From: Pseudomonadota bacterium
GTDB lineage: Bacteria; Desulfobacterota; Desulfarculia; Desulfarculales; Desulfarculaceae
NCBI GenBank assembly: GCA_018902755.1
Contig: JAHIQI010000071.1
Span: forward strand, 1 to 64,000
Reading direction: 5' to 3'
DNA: 64,000 bases
Below the pieces are notes generated by a model. That model ran no database searches. It saw only the letters and a list, made by a program, of their open reading frames with translations, and was not told the origin of the DNA. Positions within the stretch are counted from its first letter, which is position 1; every line of letters starts with the position of its first letter. Of this stretch, positions 1 through 8,276 are shown piece after piece. The position numbers and the translations under genes were made by a program.

Positions 1-1
1 C

Positions 2-154
2 TGGCAGCCGGAGCAGATCGTGATGAGCCTGGAGAACCGCATGAAGTGCGGCATCGGCATCTGCGGGCGCTGCAACGTGGGCCCGGAGTACGTGTGCAAG
101 GACGGCCCGGTGTTCACCAAGGCACAGCTCGATAAGCTGCCCAGGGAATACTAG
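2..154 (+). CDS. FAD/NAD(P)-binding oxidoreductase, C-terminal end only (PyrK/HydG/FlxA-like)
   Basis: Only the last 50 codons are in the window; the reading frame is open from base 2 to the TAG at 152-154. The visible tail has the pattern C-x4-C-x2-C-x7-C (KCGIGICGRCNVG then YVC), which is the [2Fe-2S] site closing the ferredoxin-reductase-like electron-transfer subunits (PyrK of dihydroorotate dehydrogenase, sulfhydrogenase gamma, FlxA/HdrF). Such subunits pass electrons between NAD(P)H and Fe-S partners. The partner genes must lie to the left. The exact family member cannot be decided from 50 residues. Confidence 0.75.
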   Translation, partial: WQPEQIVMSLENRMKCGIGICGRCNVGPEYVCKDGPVFTKAQLDKLPREY

Positions 155-165
155 GACGCATCCAC

Positions 166-183
166 GGGCCCCTTCGGGGGCCC
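166..183 (+). terminator. hairpin with UUCG tetraloop after the partial oxidoreductase gene
   Basis: Perfect 7-bp GC stem GGGCCCC / GGGGCCC closed by a TTCG loop, 11 bases after the stop codon. Only a short TT follows, so it may be a weak terminator or a stabilising 3' hairpin. Confidence 0.5.
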
Positions 184-205
184 TTCACCATTTAGGAGGA
201 CATTG

Positions 206-1483
206 ATGGCGAGCGAATACGATGCCATGTGGCAAGGGCTGGGCCTGGACTTGGCCGCCCACGATCAGTTGCTGCAAGTGCTGGGCGACGGCTACGGCCA
301 GATTTTCCTGTCCCAGCAGGAGCGCCCCCAGGGCATGGGATACTTCAACTTCGTGATGAGCGAGGTGCACGGCCTGCGCATCAAGGAGCTGGTGGACGGC
401 CAAGCCGAGGGCAAGAAGGTCATCGGGTCCTTCTGCGTGTTCGTGCCCGAGGAGATCGTGCGCGCCGCCGACGCCACCCTGGTGGGCCTGTGCACCGGGG
501 CCGACTTCGCCACCGACCTGGTGGACCAGGTATTGCCCCGCAACACCTGCGCCCTGATCAAGAGCGCCTTCGGCTTCAAGCTGGGCAAGGTCTGTCCCTA
601 CATGGAGTCGGCCGACATGATCGTGGGCGAGAACACCTGCGACGGCAAGAAAAAGTCCTACGAGACCCTGGGCGGCCTGGTGCCCAACCTTTACGTAATG
701 GACTTGCCCCAGGTGAAGTCCAAGGAGGGCCGCGTCCTGCTGGCCGCCGAATACCAGCGCTTCAAGCAGGCGGTGGAGGAACTCACCGGCATCGAGATCA
801 CCGCCGAGCGCCTGGCCATGGGCATCAAGATCGTCAACGACAAGCGCCAGGCCCTGCACCGGCTCTACAAGCTGCGCGCCGTGGACCCGGCCCCCATCTC
901 CGGCCTGGACGCCCTTTTGATCAACCAGGTTTCCTTTTACGACGACCCGGTGCGCTTCACCGCTTCGGTGAACAAGATCTGCGACGAGTTGGAGGAGCGC
1001 ATCAAGGCGGGCCAGGGCGTGGCCCCCAAGGGGACGCCCCGCCTGCTGTTCTCCGGCTGTCCCATGGCCGTGCCCAACTGGAAGGTGCCTTGGATCGTGG
1101 AAAGCTCCGGCGCGGTGGTGGTGGGCGAGGAGTCCTGCGTGGGCGAGCGCGGCACCCGCAACCTGGTTGAGCCCCAGGGCGATGACCTGGACTCCATGAT
1201 GGAGGCCATCGTGGAGCGCTACTGGCGGATCGACTGCGCCGTGTTCACCCCCAACCCCGAGCGCACCGAGCACGTCAAACAGATGGCCGCCGACTACGGG
1301 GCCAAGGGAGTGATCCACTACGGCCTCCAGTTCTGCCAGCCCTACCAGATGGAGGCCTTGCCCCTGGAGAAAAAGCTGGAGGCCACGGGCCTGCCGGTCT
1401 TGCGCATGGAGACCGACTACAGCATGGAAGACGTGGAGCAGCTCAAGACCCGCGTGGAAGCCTTCCTGGAAATGCTCGCCTGA
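206..1483 (+). CDS. double-cubane-cluster-containing anaerobic reductase (2-hydroxyacyl-CoA dehydratase D-component family)
   Basis: 425-residue protein of the HgdB/BcrBC superfamily. Landmarks are ENTCDGKKKSYE (cluster-ligating Cys), SGCPMAVPNWKVPW, EESCVGERGTR and YGLQFCQPYQ, which match the single-subunit double-cubane-cluster protein (DCCP/YjiM) branch better than the two-subunit dehydratases. In the family, an [8Fe-9S] double cubane receives electrons from an ATP-driven activator and reduces small or recalcitrant substrates. The physiological substrate is unknown. The ATG at 206 is preferred over an in-frame TTG at 203 because AGGAGGA (194-200) is correctly spaced. No activator ATPase (HgdC-like) gene lies in the window. 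The neighbouring 2-hydroxyacid dehydrogenase and 2-oxoacid oxidoreductase leave a hydroxyacyl-CoA role possible. Confidence 0.85.
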   Translation: MASEYDAMWQGLGLDLAAHDQLLQVLGDGYGQIFLSQQERPQGMGYFNFVMSEVHGLRIKELVDGQAEGKKVIGSFCVFVPEEIVRAADATLVGLCTGADFATDLVDQVLPRNTCALIKSAFGFKLGKVCPYMESADMIVGENTCDGKKKSYETLGGLVPNLYVMDLPQVKSKEGRVLLAAEYQRFKQAVEELTGIEITAERLAMGIKIVNDKRQALHRLYKLRAVDPAPISGLDALLINQVSFYDDPVRFTASVNKICDELEERIKAGQGVAPKGTPRLLFSGCPMAVPNWKVPWIVESSGAVVVGEESCVGERGTRNLVEPQGDDLDSMMEAIVERYWRIDCAVFTPNPERTEHVKQMAADYGAKGVIHYGLQFCQPYQMEALPLEKKLEATGLPVLRMETDYSMEDVEQLKTRVEAFLEMLA

Positions 1484-1491
1484 TATCCCTG

Positions 1492-1519
1492 GTGGGTCCG
1501 GGGCTCTCCCCGGACCCAC
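1492..1519 (+). terminator. strong GC hairpin after the double-cubane reductase gene
   Basis: Perfect 12-bp stem GTGGGTCCGGGG / CCCCGGACCCAC with a CTCT loop, starting nine bases after the stop codon. No T-run follows, so termination would have to be Rho-assisted or the hairpin protects the 3' end. Confidence 0.5.
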
Positions 1520-1626
1520 TCTCCGGATTCTCTTGCACGATCCCCCGCCTTAGGGGAACATTCATCCTTATAGTTTTTCCGGTGGGGGCCGCGGCTCCGC
1601 CTTTTGCACGCTTAATGAGGATACCC

Positions 1627-2649
1627 ATGAGCAACATCAAGGATGAACAACGAGATCGCCGGGAAGGCCAAGCTGGGGGCGCCTTTCGCATCTGCTCCCT
1701 GGGCCCCACCTTTGGAATCCACGCCCTGGAGCCGGCCCAATGGCTCAGGGACAAGGGATGGGAAGTGGTAACCCGGCCCCCGGACTTCAAGGTGAGCCCG
1801 GAGACGGTGCGGGAGTTTTTTGAGGGCTGCGACGGCCTGGTGCCCGGCATGGTCAAGATCGACGGTCCGCTGATGGAGGCCCTGCCCCGGCTGAAGGTCG
1901 TGGCGGTGCACGGGGTGGGCGTGGACCACATCGATCTTAAGAAGGCCGATGAACTGGGCATCGCGGTGTGCAACGCGCCCGGCGGCAACGCCCGGGCGGT
2001 GGCCGAGTTCACCATCGGGCTGATGTTCGCCCTGGCCCGGCGCATCCCCTACGCCGACCGCCTGGTCAAGGGCGGCGGCTGGGGCCCGGTGACCGGCTGT
2101 CAATTGGGCGGGCGCGCCCTGGGCATCGTGGGCCTGGGCAAGATCGGCAAGGAGGTGGCCGCCATGGCGGGGTGCCTGGGCATGAAGCTCATGGCCTATG
2201 GCCGCACCCAGGACCGGGAGTTCACCGAGCGCCACGGCATCGCCTGGGTTTCCCTGGAGGAGTTGCTGGCCGCCTCGGACTTCGTTTCCCTGCACCTGCC
2301 GGGCACCCCGGAGACCAACGGCCTGATCGGGGCGCCCCAGCTGGCCATGATGCGCCAGGGAGCCTACCTGCTCAATCTGGGCCGGGGGGAGCTGATCAAC
2401 GAGGCGGACCTGCAAAAGAGCCTGGAGGACGGCCACCTGGGCGGGGCGGCCCTGGACGTGTTCTGCACCGAGCCCCTGGGGGAAAGCCCACTGGCCAAGC
2501 TGCCCCAGGTGATATCCACCCCGCATATGGGAAGCTTCACCCTGGAGACCTCCATGGAGGTGGGCTTCATGTGCGCCAAGAACCTGGCGGCGGTTCTGGA
2601 GGGGCAAATGCCTCCCCATCTGGTGAACCGCTGGTCCCCTCCCGCCTAG
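1627..2649 (+). CDS. D-2-hydroxyacid dehydrogenase (phosphoglycerate dehydrogenase-like)
   Basis: 340-residue NAD-dependent dehydrogenase of the D-isomer-specific 2-hydroxyacid family. It has a Rossmann motif LGIVGLGKIG in the middle, catalytic Arg in NLGRGELIN, Glu in CTEPLGE and His in STPHMGS. It lacks the C-terminal ACT/ASB extension of long SerA proteins. The open frame extends upstream to 1492, but the ATG at 1627 has GAGG at 1617-1620 and removes a non-conserved N-terminus that overlaps the upstream hairpin. Substrate is not determinable; interconversion of a 2-oxoacid and a D-2-hydroxyacid would fit the adjacent 2-oxoacid oxidoreductase module. It is followed by an intrinsic terminator, so it is probably its own unit. 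Confidence 0.85.
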   Translation: MSNIKDEQRDRREGQAGGAFRICSLGPTFGIHALEPAQWLRDKGWEVVTRPPDFKVSPETVREFFEGCDGLVPGMVKIDGPLMEALPRLKVVAVHGVGVDHIDLKKADELGIAVCNAPGGNARAVAEFTIGLMFALARRIPYADRLVKGGGWGPVTGCQLGGRALGIVGLGKIGKEVAAMAGCLGMKLMAYGRTQDREFTERHGIAWVSLEELLAASDFVSLHLPGTPETNGLIGAPQLAMMRQGAYLLNLGRGELINEADLQKSLEDGHLGGAALDVFCTEPLGESPLAKLPQVISTPHMGSFTLETSMEVGFMCAKNLAAVLEGQMPPHLVNRWSPPA

Positions 2650-2658
2650 AGTCACGAC

Positions 2659-2698
2659 CCGGAACCGGTGGCCCCTGGCCGCCGGTTCCGGTTTTTTT
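2659..2698 (+). terminator. intrinsic terminator
   Basis: CCGGAACCGG pairs with CCGGTTCCGG (2682-2691), an inner TGGC/GGCCG arm continues the stem, and seven T follow at 2692-2698. Ends the dehydrogenase transcript. Confidence 0.9.
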
Positions 2699-2744
2699 GG
2701 GGTCCGACGCCCGGCCACCTTTCGCCCCTGCCGTCCGAAAGGCG

Positions 2745-2773
2745 TTGAATCGCCCCGCCCGCCTTGTTACATT
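2745..2773 (+). promoter_or_regulatory. sigma-70-type promoter for the sigma-54 activator gene
   Basis: TTGAAT (2745-2750), a 17-base spacer, then TACATT (2768-2773), about 70 bases before the activator start codon and just after the terminator. Pattern match only. Confidence 0.5.
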
Positions 2774-2845
2774 GTCCCTGACTCGCCGCATCATGCCCCA
2801 GACAAGGAAACCGGGCCCTCCCGGCTTCGGCACAGAGGCGCGCCA

Positions 2846-4327
2846 ATGAATCAAGAAGACAGCAAAGACCGCTTTTGCGCGGTTGACCGGCTCAACGGCA
2901 ACAAGGGCATGGCCGGTTCGGCCATGCGGGTGCTTTCCGGCGCGGCCGACCTGGGCGATCTGGTGGACTTCCTCTCCCTGGTGCTGGATAACGTCTACTC
3001 GGGCATCATCGTCTGCGACTCCGACTGCCGCATCGTGTTCATGAACCGGGTCTACGGCGACCTCCTGGGCACCGACCCCAAGGCGGCGGTGGGCGACTAT
3101 CTGGACAAGTATTTCCCCCACACCCGCATGCCCCAGGTGCTCTCCACCGGCCGCTCGGAACTGGCCCAGCGATGTTCCCTCAAAACCGACATGCCCATGC
3201 TGGTCAACCGCATCCCCCTGAGGGTAAAGGACCAGGTGGTGGGGGTGATCCTGCAGACCATCTTCCGCGACTACACCGCCATGACCGACCTCATCTCCCG
3301 GCTCCAGGGCCTGGAGAGCGAGGTGAAATACTATAAGAAGGGGCTCAACCGCCTGCTTTCGCCCCTGTACAGCTTTAAGAGCATTATGGGCTCCAGCCCG
3401 GTCCTGGCCGGAGTCAAGGCCGTGGCCGCCAAGTACGCCCGCACCGAGGCCCCGGTATTGATCACCGGAGCCACCGGCACCGGCAAGGAGATGTTCGCCC
3501 ACGCCGTGCACAGCGCCTCGCCCCGTTCTTCCGGACCCTTCGTGTGCGTCAACTGCGCGGCCATCCCTCGGGAGTTGTTGGAGTCGGAGCTGTTCGGCTA
3601 CGAGTCCGGGGCCTTCACCGGGGCCAGCCGCAAGGGCAAGGTGGGCCAGATCCAGTTGGCCCACCTGGGCACCTTGTTCCTGGACGAGATCGGCGAGCTG
3701 AGCCCCAAGGCCCAGGCCACCCTGCTCCGGGTGCTGGAGACCAAGATGCTGGAGCGTCTGGGCGGGGTGAAGCAGGTGGCCGTTGACTTCCGCCTGGTGG
3801 CGGCCACCAACCGCGACCTCAGGGAAATGATGAGCCGGGGCGAGTTCCGCGACGACCTGTACTACCGCCTGAACACCATGGCCGTGGAGATACCGCCGCT
3901 GAGCCAGCGGGGCGAGGACATCCCGTTATTGGTGCGCCACTTCCTGGTGGCCCTGGACCACCCGGAAACCGAGGTGAGCCCCCAGGCCATGGAGGCGCTG
4001 CAAAACTACCCCTGGCCCGGCAACGTGCGCGAGCTGAAAAACGTCATAGAACGGGCGGTTAGCCTAAGCGAAGGCCGCATGGTCGACCTGGAGCACCTGC
4101 CCAGGGAGATAATCAAGGCCCCCTACGACGAGCCGCAGGTGTGCGAAAATCCGGACAGCCCCTTGGCCGAGCAGGTGGCCTGCTTTGAAAAGCGGGTGCT
4201 GGAGCACGCCCTGGCCCTGAACCAGGGGAATATGACCAAGACCGCTAAAATGCTGGGAGTTTCACGCTCCACCCTCTATGAGAAATGCCGCCGCTACGAT
4301 CTGGCTGATACCGAAAAGTCCAGTTAG
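2846..4327 (+). CDS. sigma-54-dependent transcriptional activator with N-terminal PAS domain
   Basis: 493-residue enhancer-binding protein. A PAS-type sensor sits at about residues 45-130 (VYSGIIVCDSDCRIVFMNRVYG). The AAA+ domain carries Walker A GATGTGKE (208-215), the sigma-54 contact loop GAFTGA (255-260) and Walker B TLFLDEIGEL. A Fis-type helix-turn-helix at the C-terminus (MTKTAKMLGVSRSTLYEK) binds DNA. There is no receiver domain, so the signal is probably a small ligand or redox cue sensed by PAS, as in the acetoacetate/aromatic-acid activators. It lies directly upstream of a candidate -24/-12 promoter with tandem repeats, so it most likely drives the 2-oxoacid oxidoreductase operon. 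The ATG at 2846 has only a weak ribosome site. Confidence 0.93.
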   Translation: MNQEDSKDRFCAVDRLNGNKGMAGSAMRVLSGAADLGDLVDFLSLVLDNVYSGIIVCDSDCRIVFMNRVYGDLLGTDPKAAVGDYLDKYFPHTRMPQVLSTGRSELAQRCSLKTDMPMLVNRIPLRVKDQVVGVILQTIFRDYTAMTDLISRLQGLESEVKYYKKGLNRLLSPLYSFKSIMGSSPVLAGVKAVAAKYARTEAPVLITGATGTGKEMFAHAVHSASPRSSGPFVCVNCAAIPRELLESELFGYESGAFTGASRKGKVGQIQLAHLGTLFLDEIGELSPKAQATLLRVLETKMLERLGGVKQVAVDFRLVAATNRDLREMMSRGEFRDDLYYRLNTMAVEIPPLSQRGEDIPLLVRHFLVALDHPETEVSPQAMEALQNYPWPGNVRELKNVIERAVSLSEGRMVDLEHLPREIIKAPYDEPQVCENPDSPLAEQVACFEKRVLEHALALNQGNMTKTAKMLGVSRSTLYEKCRRYDLADTEKSS

Positions 4328-4348
4328 TCCATTCCGAATCGCGTCCTC

Positions 4349-4380
4349 TGTCCGGAAATCCGAACATGTCCGGAAATTCG
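4349..4380 (+). promoter_or_regulatory. tandem repeat, candidate upstream activator site
   Basis: Two direct copies of TGTCCGGAAATYCG begin at 4349 and 4367, 18 bases apart (just under two helical turns). Each contains the palindrome TCCGGA. They lie about 150 bases before the -24/-12 element, the usual distance for sigma-54 enhancer sites. Likely bound by the activator encoded just upstream (inference). Confidence 0.6.
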
Positions 4381-4515
4381 TACGGCGAAAATGTTGCAAT
4401 CAGTAACGGTTCCTCTTTGCTCGGGATTTGCTAGCCGGGGAGCCTATGCTCTATTGCCTTGAAAATAGATGCTAATTGTGGGATGGCCCCCTGCGGCTGG
4501 CCGAGGCTTAGTCCC

Positions 4516-4533
4516 TTGGCATGTTTCTTGTTA
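4516..4533 (+). promoter_or_regulatory. sigma-54 (-24/-12) promoter
   Basis: TTGGCATGTTTCTTGTTA: GG at 4518-4519 and GT at 4530-4531 have the invariant 12-base phase of the consensus TTGGCAC-N5-TTGCW. Only the -12 C is replaced by T. It lies about 60 bases before the first gene of the 2-oxoacid oxidoreductase operon. Confidence 0.65.
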
Positions 4534-4593
4534 TATAGGGCGCAAAGACCAAGCAGAAAGCCTCATCATTCGTAATTTTGGAGGAAGAATGCG

Positions 4594-6234
4594 ATGACAA
4601 CCTACCGGGTTTCGCGAAAGGACTTTGTGGTCCCCCGGTGTTCCGACGCATGCCCCGCCGGAGTTGACGTTCCCCGCTATATCCGGGCGGTGAAGGACGG
4701 TAACTTCGACCAGGCGGTGGCGGTGCTGCGTGAGCGCCTGCCCCTGCCGGTGGTATGCGCCGACGCCTGCTTCGCCCCCTGCGAGGACGTTTGCGCCTAC
4801 AAACAGTTTGGCGACGCCATCGCCATCCGGGCCATAAAGCGCGCGGCGGTGGACCACGGTGGAGACGCCTGGAAGAGCCAAAAGGCCAAACCGACCGCCA
4901 GCGGCAAGAAGGTGGCGGTGGTGGGCGCGGGCCCGGCAGGGCTCACCGCGGCCTACTATCTGGCCGGCAAGGGACACCAGGTCACCATCTTCGACGCCTT
5001 CCCCAAGCCGGGCGGCATGATGCGCTACGGCATCCCCAGCTACCGCCTGCCCGAGGCCCGCTTGGACCGCGACGTGGCGGACATCCTGGAGCTGGGAGTG
5101 GAGTTCAAGGGCTCCACCCTGGTGGGTAAGGACGTCGATCTGGCTCAGCTCACCAAGGACTACGACGCGGTGTTCGTGGCCAGCGGCGCCAACTCCTCGG
5201 CCCGCATCCAGCTCGCCGGCTCTGACAAGGACGGCGTGCTCTGGGGCTGGGAGTTCCTGCGCGACGTGGCCCTGGAACAGGCCCCCGCGGTGGGTAAGAA
5301 GGTGGTGGTGGTCGGCGGCGGCAACGTGGCCATCGACGTGGCCCTGACCGCCAAGCGTCTGGGCGCCAAGGTGCAGCTCTTCTGCCTGGAAAGCCGTCAG
5401 GAAATGCCAGCCCACCCCTGGGAGGTCAGCCTGGCCGAGGCCGAGGGCGTGGTCATCAACAACTCCTGGGGACCCAGGGAGGTAGTGGGCGAGGGCAAGG
5501 CCTCCGGCGTGTCCTTCAGGGCCTGCACCTCGGTGTTCGATAAGAGCGGCAAGTTCAGCCCGGTCTACAACGAAGGCGTAACCACCCAAGTAGAGGCCGA
5601 CACCGTGATCCTGGCCATCGGCCAGAGCCCGGTGCTGGAGTTCGTGGACGTGGACGGCGTGGACACCGCGGGCAACCGCATCCAGGCGGGGGCGGACCAA
5701 GCCACCGGCGCGGCGGGCGTGTTCGCCGGCGGCGACGTGGTAACCGGACCGGCCTCCATCATCGGCGGCGTCGGCCAAGGCCGCAAGGCCGCCGAGGCCA
5801 TCGACAAGTATCTGGGCGGGAACGGCGACATCAGCGAGGTGTTGGCCGCGCCCGAGGACGAGGTGGAGCTTAGCCCCCTGACCGGTCAGCTCCTGCCCCG
5901 CCAACAGACGCCTCATTTGCACGTCTGGGAGCGCGGCGACAACTTCGACCAGGTGGAGCAGCCGATGAGCGCCAAGGCGGTGGCCGCCGAGGCGGGCCGC
6001 TGCTTGCAGTGCGACGCGCGCACCTTCGAAGTGATTCTGAACACCGAGTACTGCAAGGAGTGCGGGTACTGCGCCGAGGTGTGCGGAGTGGAGACCTTCG
6101 GACCGGCCGACGGCTTCAACCTCAAGGGCTACCGGCCCATGGAGGTGAAGTCTCCCAAGTGGTGCGTGGGCTGCTTCAAGTGCTTCTTCTCCTGCCCCGA
6201 CTTCGCCATCGACGTAGTCGAAAAAACCGCGTAG
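4594..6234 (+). CDS. FAD/NAD(P)-dependent oxidoreductase fused to a 2x[4Fe-4S] ferredoxin domain (GltD-like)
   Basis: 546 residues. A Cys-rich GltD N-terminal Fe-S region (CSDACPAGVDVPRYI, then CADACFAPCEDVC) is followed by an FAD site VVGAGPAGL (from about 109), an NAD(P) site VVVGGGNVAIDVA (about 238-250) and a C-terminal bacterial ferredoxin module from residue 487 (C-x2-C-x2-C-x3-C twice). It is the first gene of a tight operon with alpha, beta and gamma subunits of a 2-oxoacid oxidoreductase. It probably carries electrons from the decarboxylase to NAD(P), as the separate ferredoxin and flavin subunits do in phenylglyoxylate:NAD oxidoreductase (PadF/PadH). Here the two functions are fused. 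GGAGGAAG at 4580-4587 supports the ATG at 4594. Confidence 0.87.
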   Translation: MTTYRVSRKDFVVPRCSDACPAGVDVPRYIRAVKDGNFDQAVAVLRERLPLPVVCADACFAPCEDVCAYKQFGDAIAIRAIKRAAVDHGGDAWKSQKAKPTASGKKVAVVGAGPAGLTAAYYLAGKGHQVTIFDAFPKPGGMMRYGIPSYRLPEARLDRDVADILELGVEFKGSTLVGKDVDLAQLTKDYDAVFVASGANSSARIQLAGSDKDGVLWGWEFLRDVALEQAPAVGKKVVVVGGGNVAIDVALTAKRLGAKVQLFCLESRQEMPAHPWEVSLAEAEGVVINNSWGPREVVGEGKASGVSFRACTSVFDKSGKFSPVYNEGVTTQVEADTVILAIGQSPVLEFVDVDGVDTAGNRIQAGADQATGAAGVFAGGDVVTGPASIIGGVGQGRKAAEAIDKYLGGNGDISEVLAAPEDEVELSPLTGQLLPRQQTPHLHVWERGDNFDQVEQPMSAKAVAAEAGRCLQCDARTFEVILNTEYCKECGYCAEVCGVETFGPADGFNLKGYRPMEVKSPKWCVGCFKCFFSCPDFAIDVVEKTA

Positions 6235-6252
6235 CCCCGGGAGGTTTATGCG

Positions 6253-7428
6253 ATGAAAAGATTTTTGGAAACAGGCAACTTCGCCATCACCGAGGGCGCC
6301 ATCCTGGCAGGGTGCCGCTTCTTCTGCGGCTACCCCATCACACCGGCCACCGAGCTGGCCGAGGCCATGAGCAAGCGCCTGCCCCAGGAGGGTGGCGTGT
6401 ACTTGCAGGCCGAGGACGAGTGCGGGGCCATGCACGTGTGCATCGGGGCCTCACTGGGCGGCATGAAGGCCATGACCGCCACCTCGGGACCTGGTTACAT
6501 CCTTTACGCCGACCCCTTCGGCTGGGCCTTGGGCTGTGAAATGCCCCTGGTGGTGGTCAACTCTGGCCGCGTGGGCCCGGTCAGCGGCATCACCGGCGCG
6601 CCGGGCCAGGGAGAGTTCTACCTGACCCGCTACCCCACCCAGGGCGGCAACTTCGAGTGCATCACCCTGGCCCCCAACTCGGCCCAGGAGGCCATGGCCA
6701 TGGTGGTGGAGGCCTTCTACCTGGCCGAGCGCTTCCGCATGCCCATCACCGTGCTGGGCGACCAGCTCATCACCGATGGTTTCGAGGACATCACCGTCCC
6801 GGAAAACGAAGACGAGATGAAGGAGATGGGCTTCAGGACCTGGCCGCGCGGTTCCTGCGCCGGGCCCAACTTCTATCCCTTCAGCGATGACCTGGACATC
6901 CCGCCGGTGCAGATGGGCTCCGGAGCCGGAGGCCTCTGCTCCGACTGGACCCCCACCGAGCAGGGCTACGACATCGAGGAGGTGGAGGCCCACCACAAGC
7001 ACGCCTACCGCCTGATCTACAAGGTGCGCAACCACCGCGATCTGTTCAACCACCTCTACGAGAAGAAGTACATGGACGACGACCCCGACCTGGTGGTGGT
7101 CTCCTACGGCACGCCTTCCCGGGTGGTGAACACTGCGGTGGACAAGGCCCGCTCCCTGGGCATGAAGGTAGGGGCTCTGAGGCTCATCAACCTGTGGCCT
7201 TTCCCGGACGAGCACTTCACCCGCAAGACCAAGTACCTTACGGTGGAGCTCAACTGGGACGGCCAGCTGGTCAGGGAAGTGCAGCGGGCCGCGCCCAAGG
7301 ACTCCGAGGTCCACTTCCTGGGCACCTGCGGCGATCTGCCCACCATCCCCGATCTGCTGGAGAACTTTGAGAAGCTACTGAAAAACCAGCCCCTGGAGCG
7401 CAAGGGTTGGGAGTTGGAGGCGTGGTAA
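6253..7428 (+). CDS. 2-oxoacid:acceptor oxidoreductase, alpha subunit
   Basis: 391 residues, KorA/PadG type. It begins with the pyrimidine-binding domain of the thiamine-diphosphate enzyme family (GYPITPATE at 26-34, EDECGAMH, TATSGPG, PEN-type linkers). A C-terminal transketolase-C-like domain follows (VVSYGTPSRVV...LINLWPFP). It forms the active site with the beta subunit and oxidatively decarboxylates a 2-oxoacid to the acyl-CoA. Candidate substrates are 2-oxoglutarate, arylpyruvate or phenylglyoxylate; the sequence alone does not decide. GGGAGG lies just upstream. The stop overlaps the beta start (TAATG). Confidence 0.9.
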   Translation: MKRFLETGNFAITEGAILAGCRFFCGYPITPATELAEAMSKRLPQEGGVYLQAEDECGAMHVCIGASLGGMKAMTATSGPGYILYADPFGWALGCEMPLVVVNSGRVGPVSGITGAPGQGEFYLTRYPTQGGNFECITLAPNSAQEAMAMVVEAFYLAERFRMPITVLGDQLITDGFEDITVPENEDEMKEMGFRTWPRGSCAGPNFYPFSDDLDIPPVQMGSGAGGLCSDWTPTEQGYDIEEVEAHHKHAYRLIYKVRNHRDLFNHLYEKKYMDDDPDLVVVSYGTPSRVVNTAVDKARSLGMKVGALRLINLWPFPDEHFTRKTKYLTVELNWDGQLVREVQRAAPKDSEVHFLGTCGDLPTIPDLLENFEKLLKNQPLERKGWELEAW

Positions 7429-8276
7429 TGCAGTACTCATCCGCCACCCTTATCGATAAGTACCTGCGGACCCGCAAGATCCCCAGCACCGCCTGCTCCG
7501 GCTGCGGTCTGGGCATCAACCACAAGGTGGTCGTTCAGGCCATCGACGAGCTGGGTCTCGTGCCAAACGACATAATCTGGGGCACCTCCATCGGCTGCGC
7601 CGGGCGCCAGACCTTCGCCACCTGGAAGGGTGACGGCTTCGCCGGAACCCACGGCCGGGTCTACGCCATCGCCAGGGGCCTGAGGATCGCCCTGCCGCCG
7701 GAGAAGAAGATCATCTGCACGGTGGGCGACGGCGATGCCTTCGGCATCGGCCTGATGCACCTGATCCACTCCGCGCGCTCCAACTGCGACATGACCGTCA
7801 TCGTCAACGACAACCTGGGCTACCAGTCCACCGGTGGCCAGTTCGGTTTCACCACCCCCCAGGGGGCCAAGACCGACTCCAGCCCCTACGGCATGTTCGA
7901 GCACAACCTGATGAGCGAAGGCATGGACGTCATGCACATCCTCAAGGGCGCCGGAGCCACCTTCCTGGCCCGCCACGTGGCCATGGACGGCCAGCGGGCG
8001 GTGGAAAGCGTGAAGCGGGCCATCCTGAATCCCGGCTTCTCCCTGGTGCACATGCCCTATCCCTGCCCCACCAACTTCGCCTCCCGCGAGCTGGGCTCGC
8101 GCAACCAGGTGAACATCTACCGGTGGATCAAGGAGCGGGCCAAGCCCTTGGAAGAGGCTGACGAAAACACCGTGTGGGCCACCGGCGTCTGGCACGACGC
8201 CACCGGCTCCCGGCCCGAATTCAGCGAACACGTCTGGGCCTCGGTGAACAAGATCAGAAAGACGGGTGCGCTATGA
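7428..8276 (+). CDS. 2-oxoacid:acceptor oxidoreductase, beta subunit (thiamine diphosphate-binding)
   Basis: 282 residues, KorB/PadI type. The TPP/Mg motif is GDGD at 100-103, followed by IGLMHLIHSARSN and NDNLGYQSTGGQ. Cysteines C23, C26 and C57 plus a later CPT Cys are placed like the [4Fe-4S] ligands of this subunit. Start chosen at 7428 because it overlaps the alpha stop by one base, which implies translational coupling; the frame is open to an upstream alternative at 7407. The stop overlaps the gamma start as ATGA. Confidence 0.92.
   Translation: MQYSSATLIDKYLRTRKIPSTACSGCGLGINHKVVVQAIDELGLVPNDIIWGTSIGCAGRQTFATWKGDGFAGTHGRVYAIARGLRIALPPEKKIICTVGDGDAFGIGLMHLIHSARSNCDMTVIVNDNLGYQSTGGQFGFTTPQGAKTDSSPYGMFEHNLMSEGMDVMHILKGAGATFLARHVAMDGQRAVESVKRAILNPGFSLVHMPYPCPTNFASRELGSRNQVNIYRWIKERAKPLEEADENTVWATGVWHDATGSRPEFSEHVWASVNKIRKTGAL

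Noticed and set aside
1492..1626. 45-residue N-terminal extension of the 2-hydroxyacid dehydrogenase
   Set aside because: It would start inside a strong hairpin and adds sequence with no family equivalent; a good ribosome site precedes the ATG at 1627.
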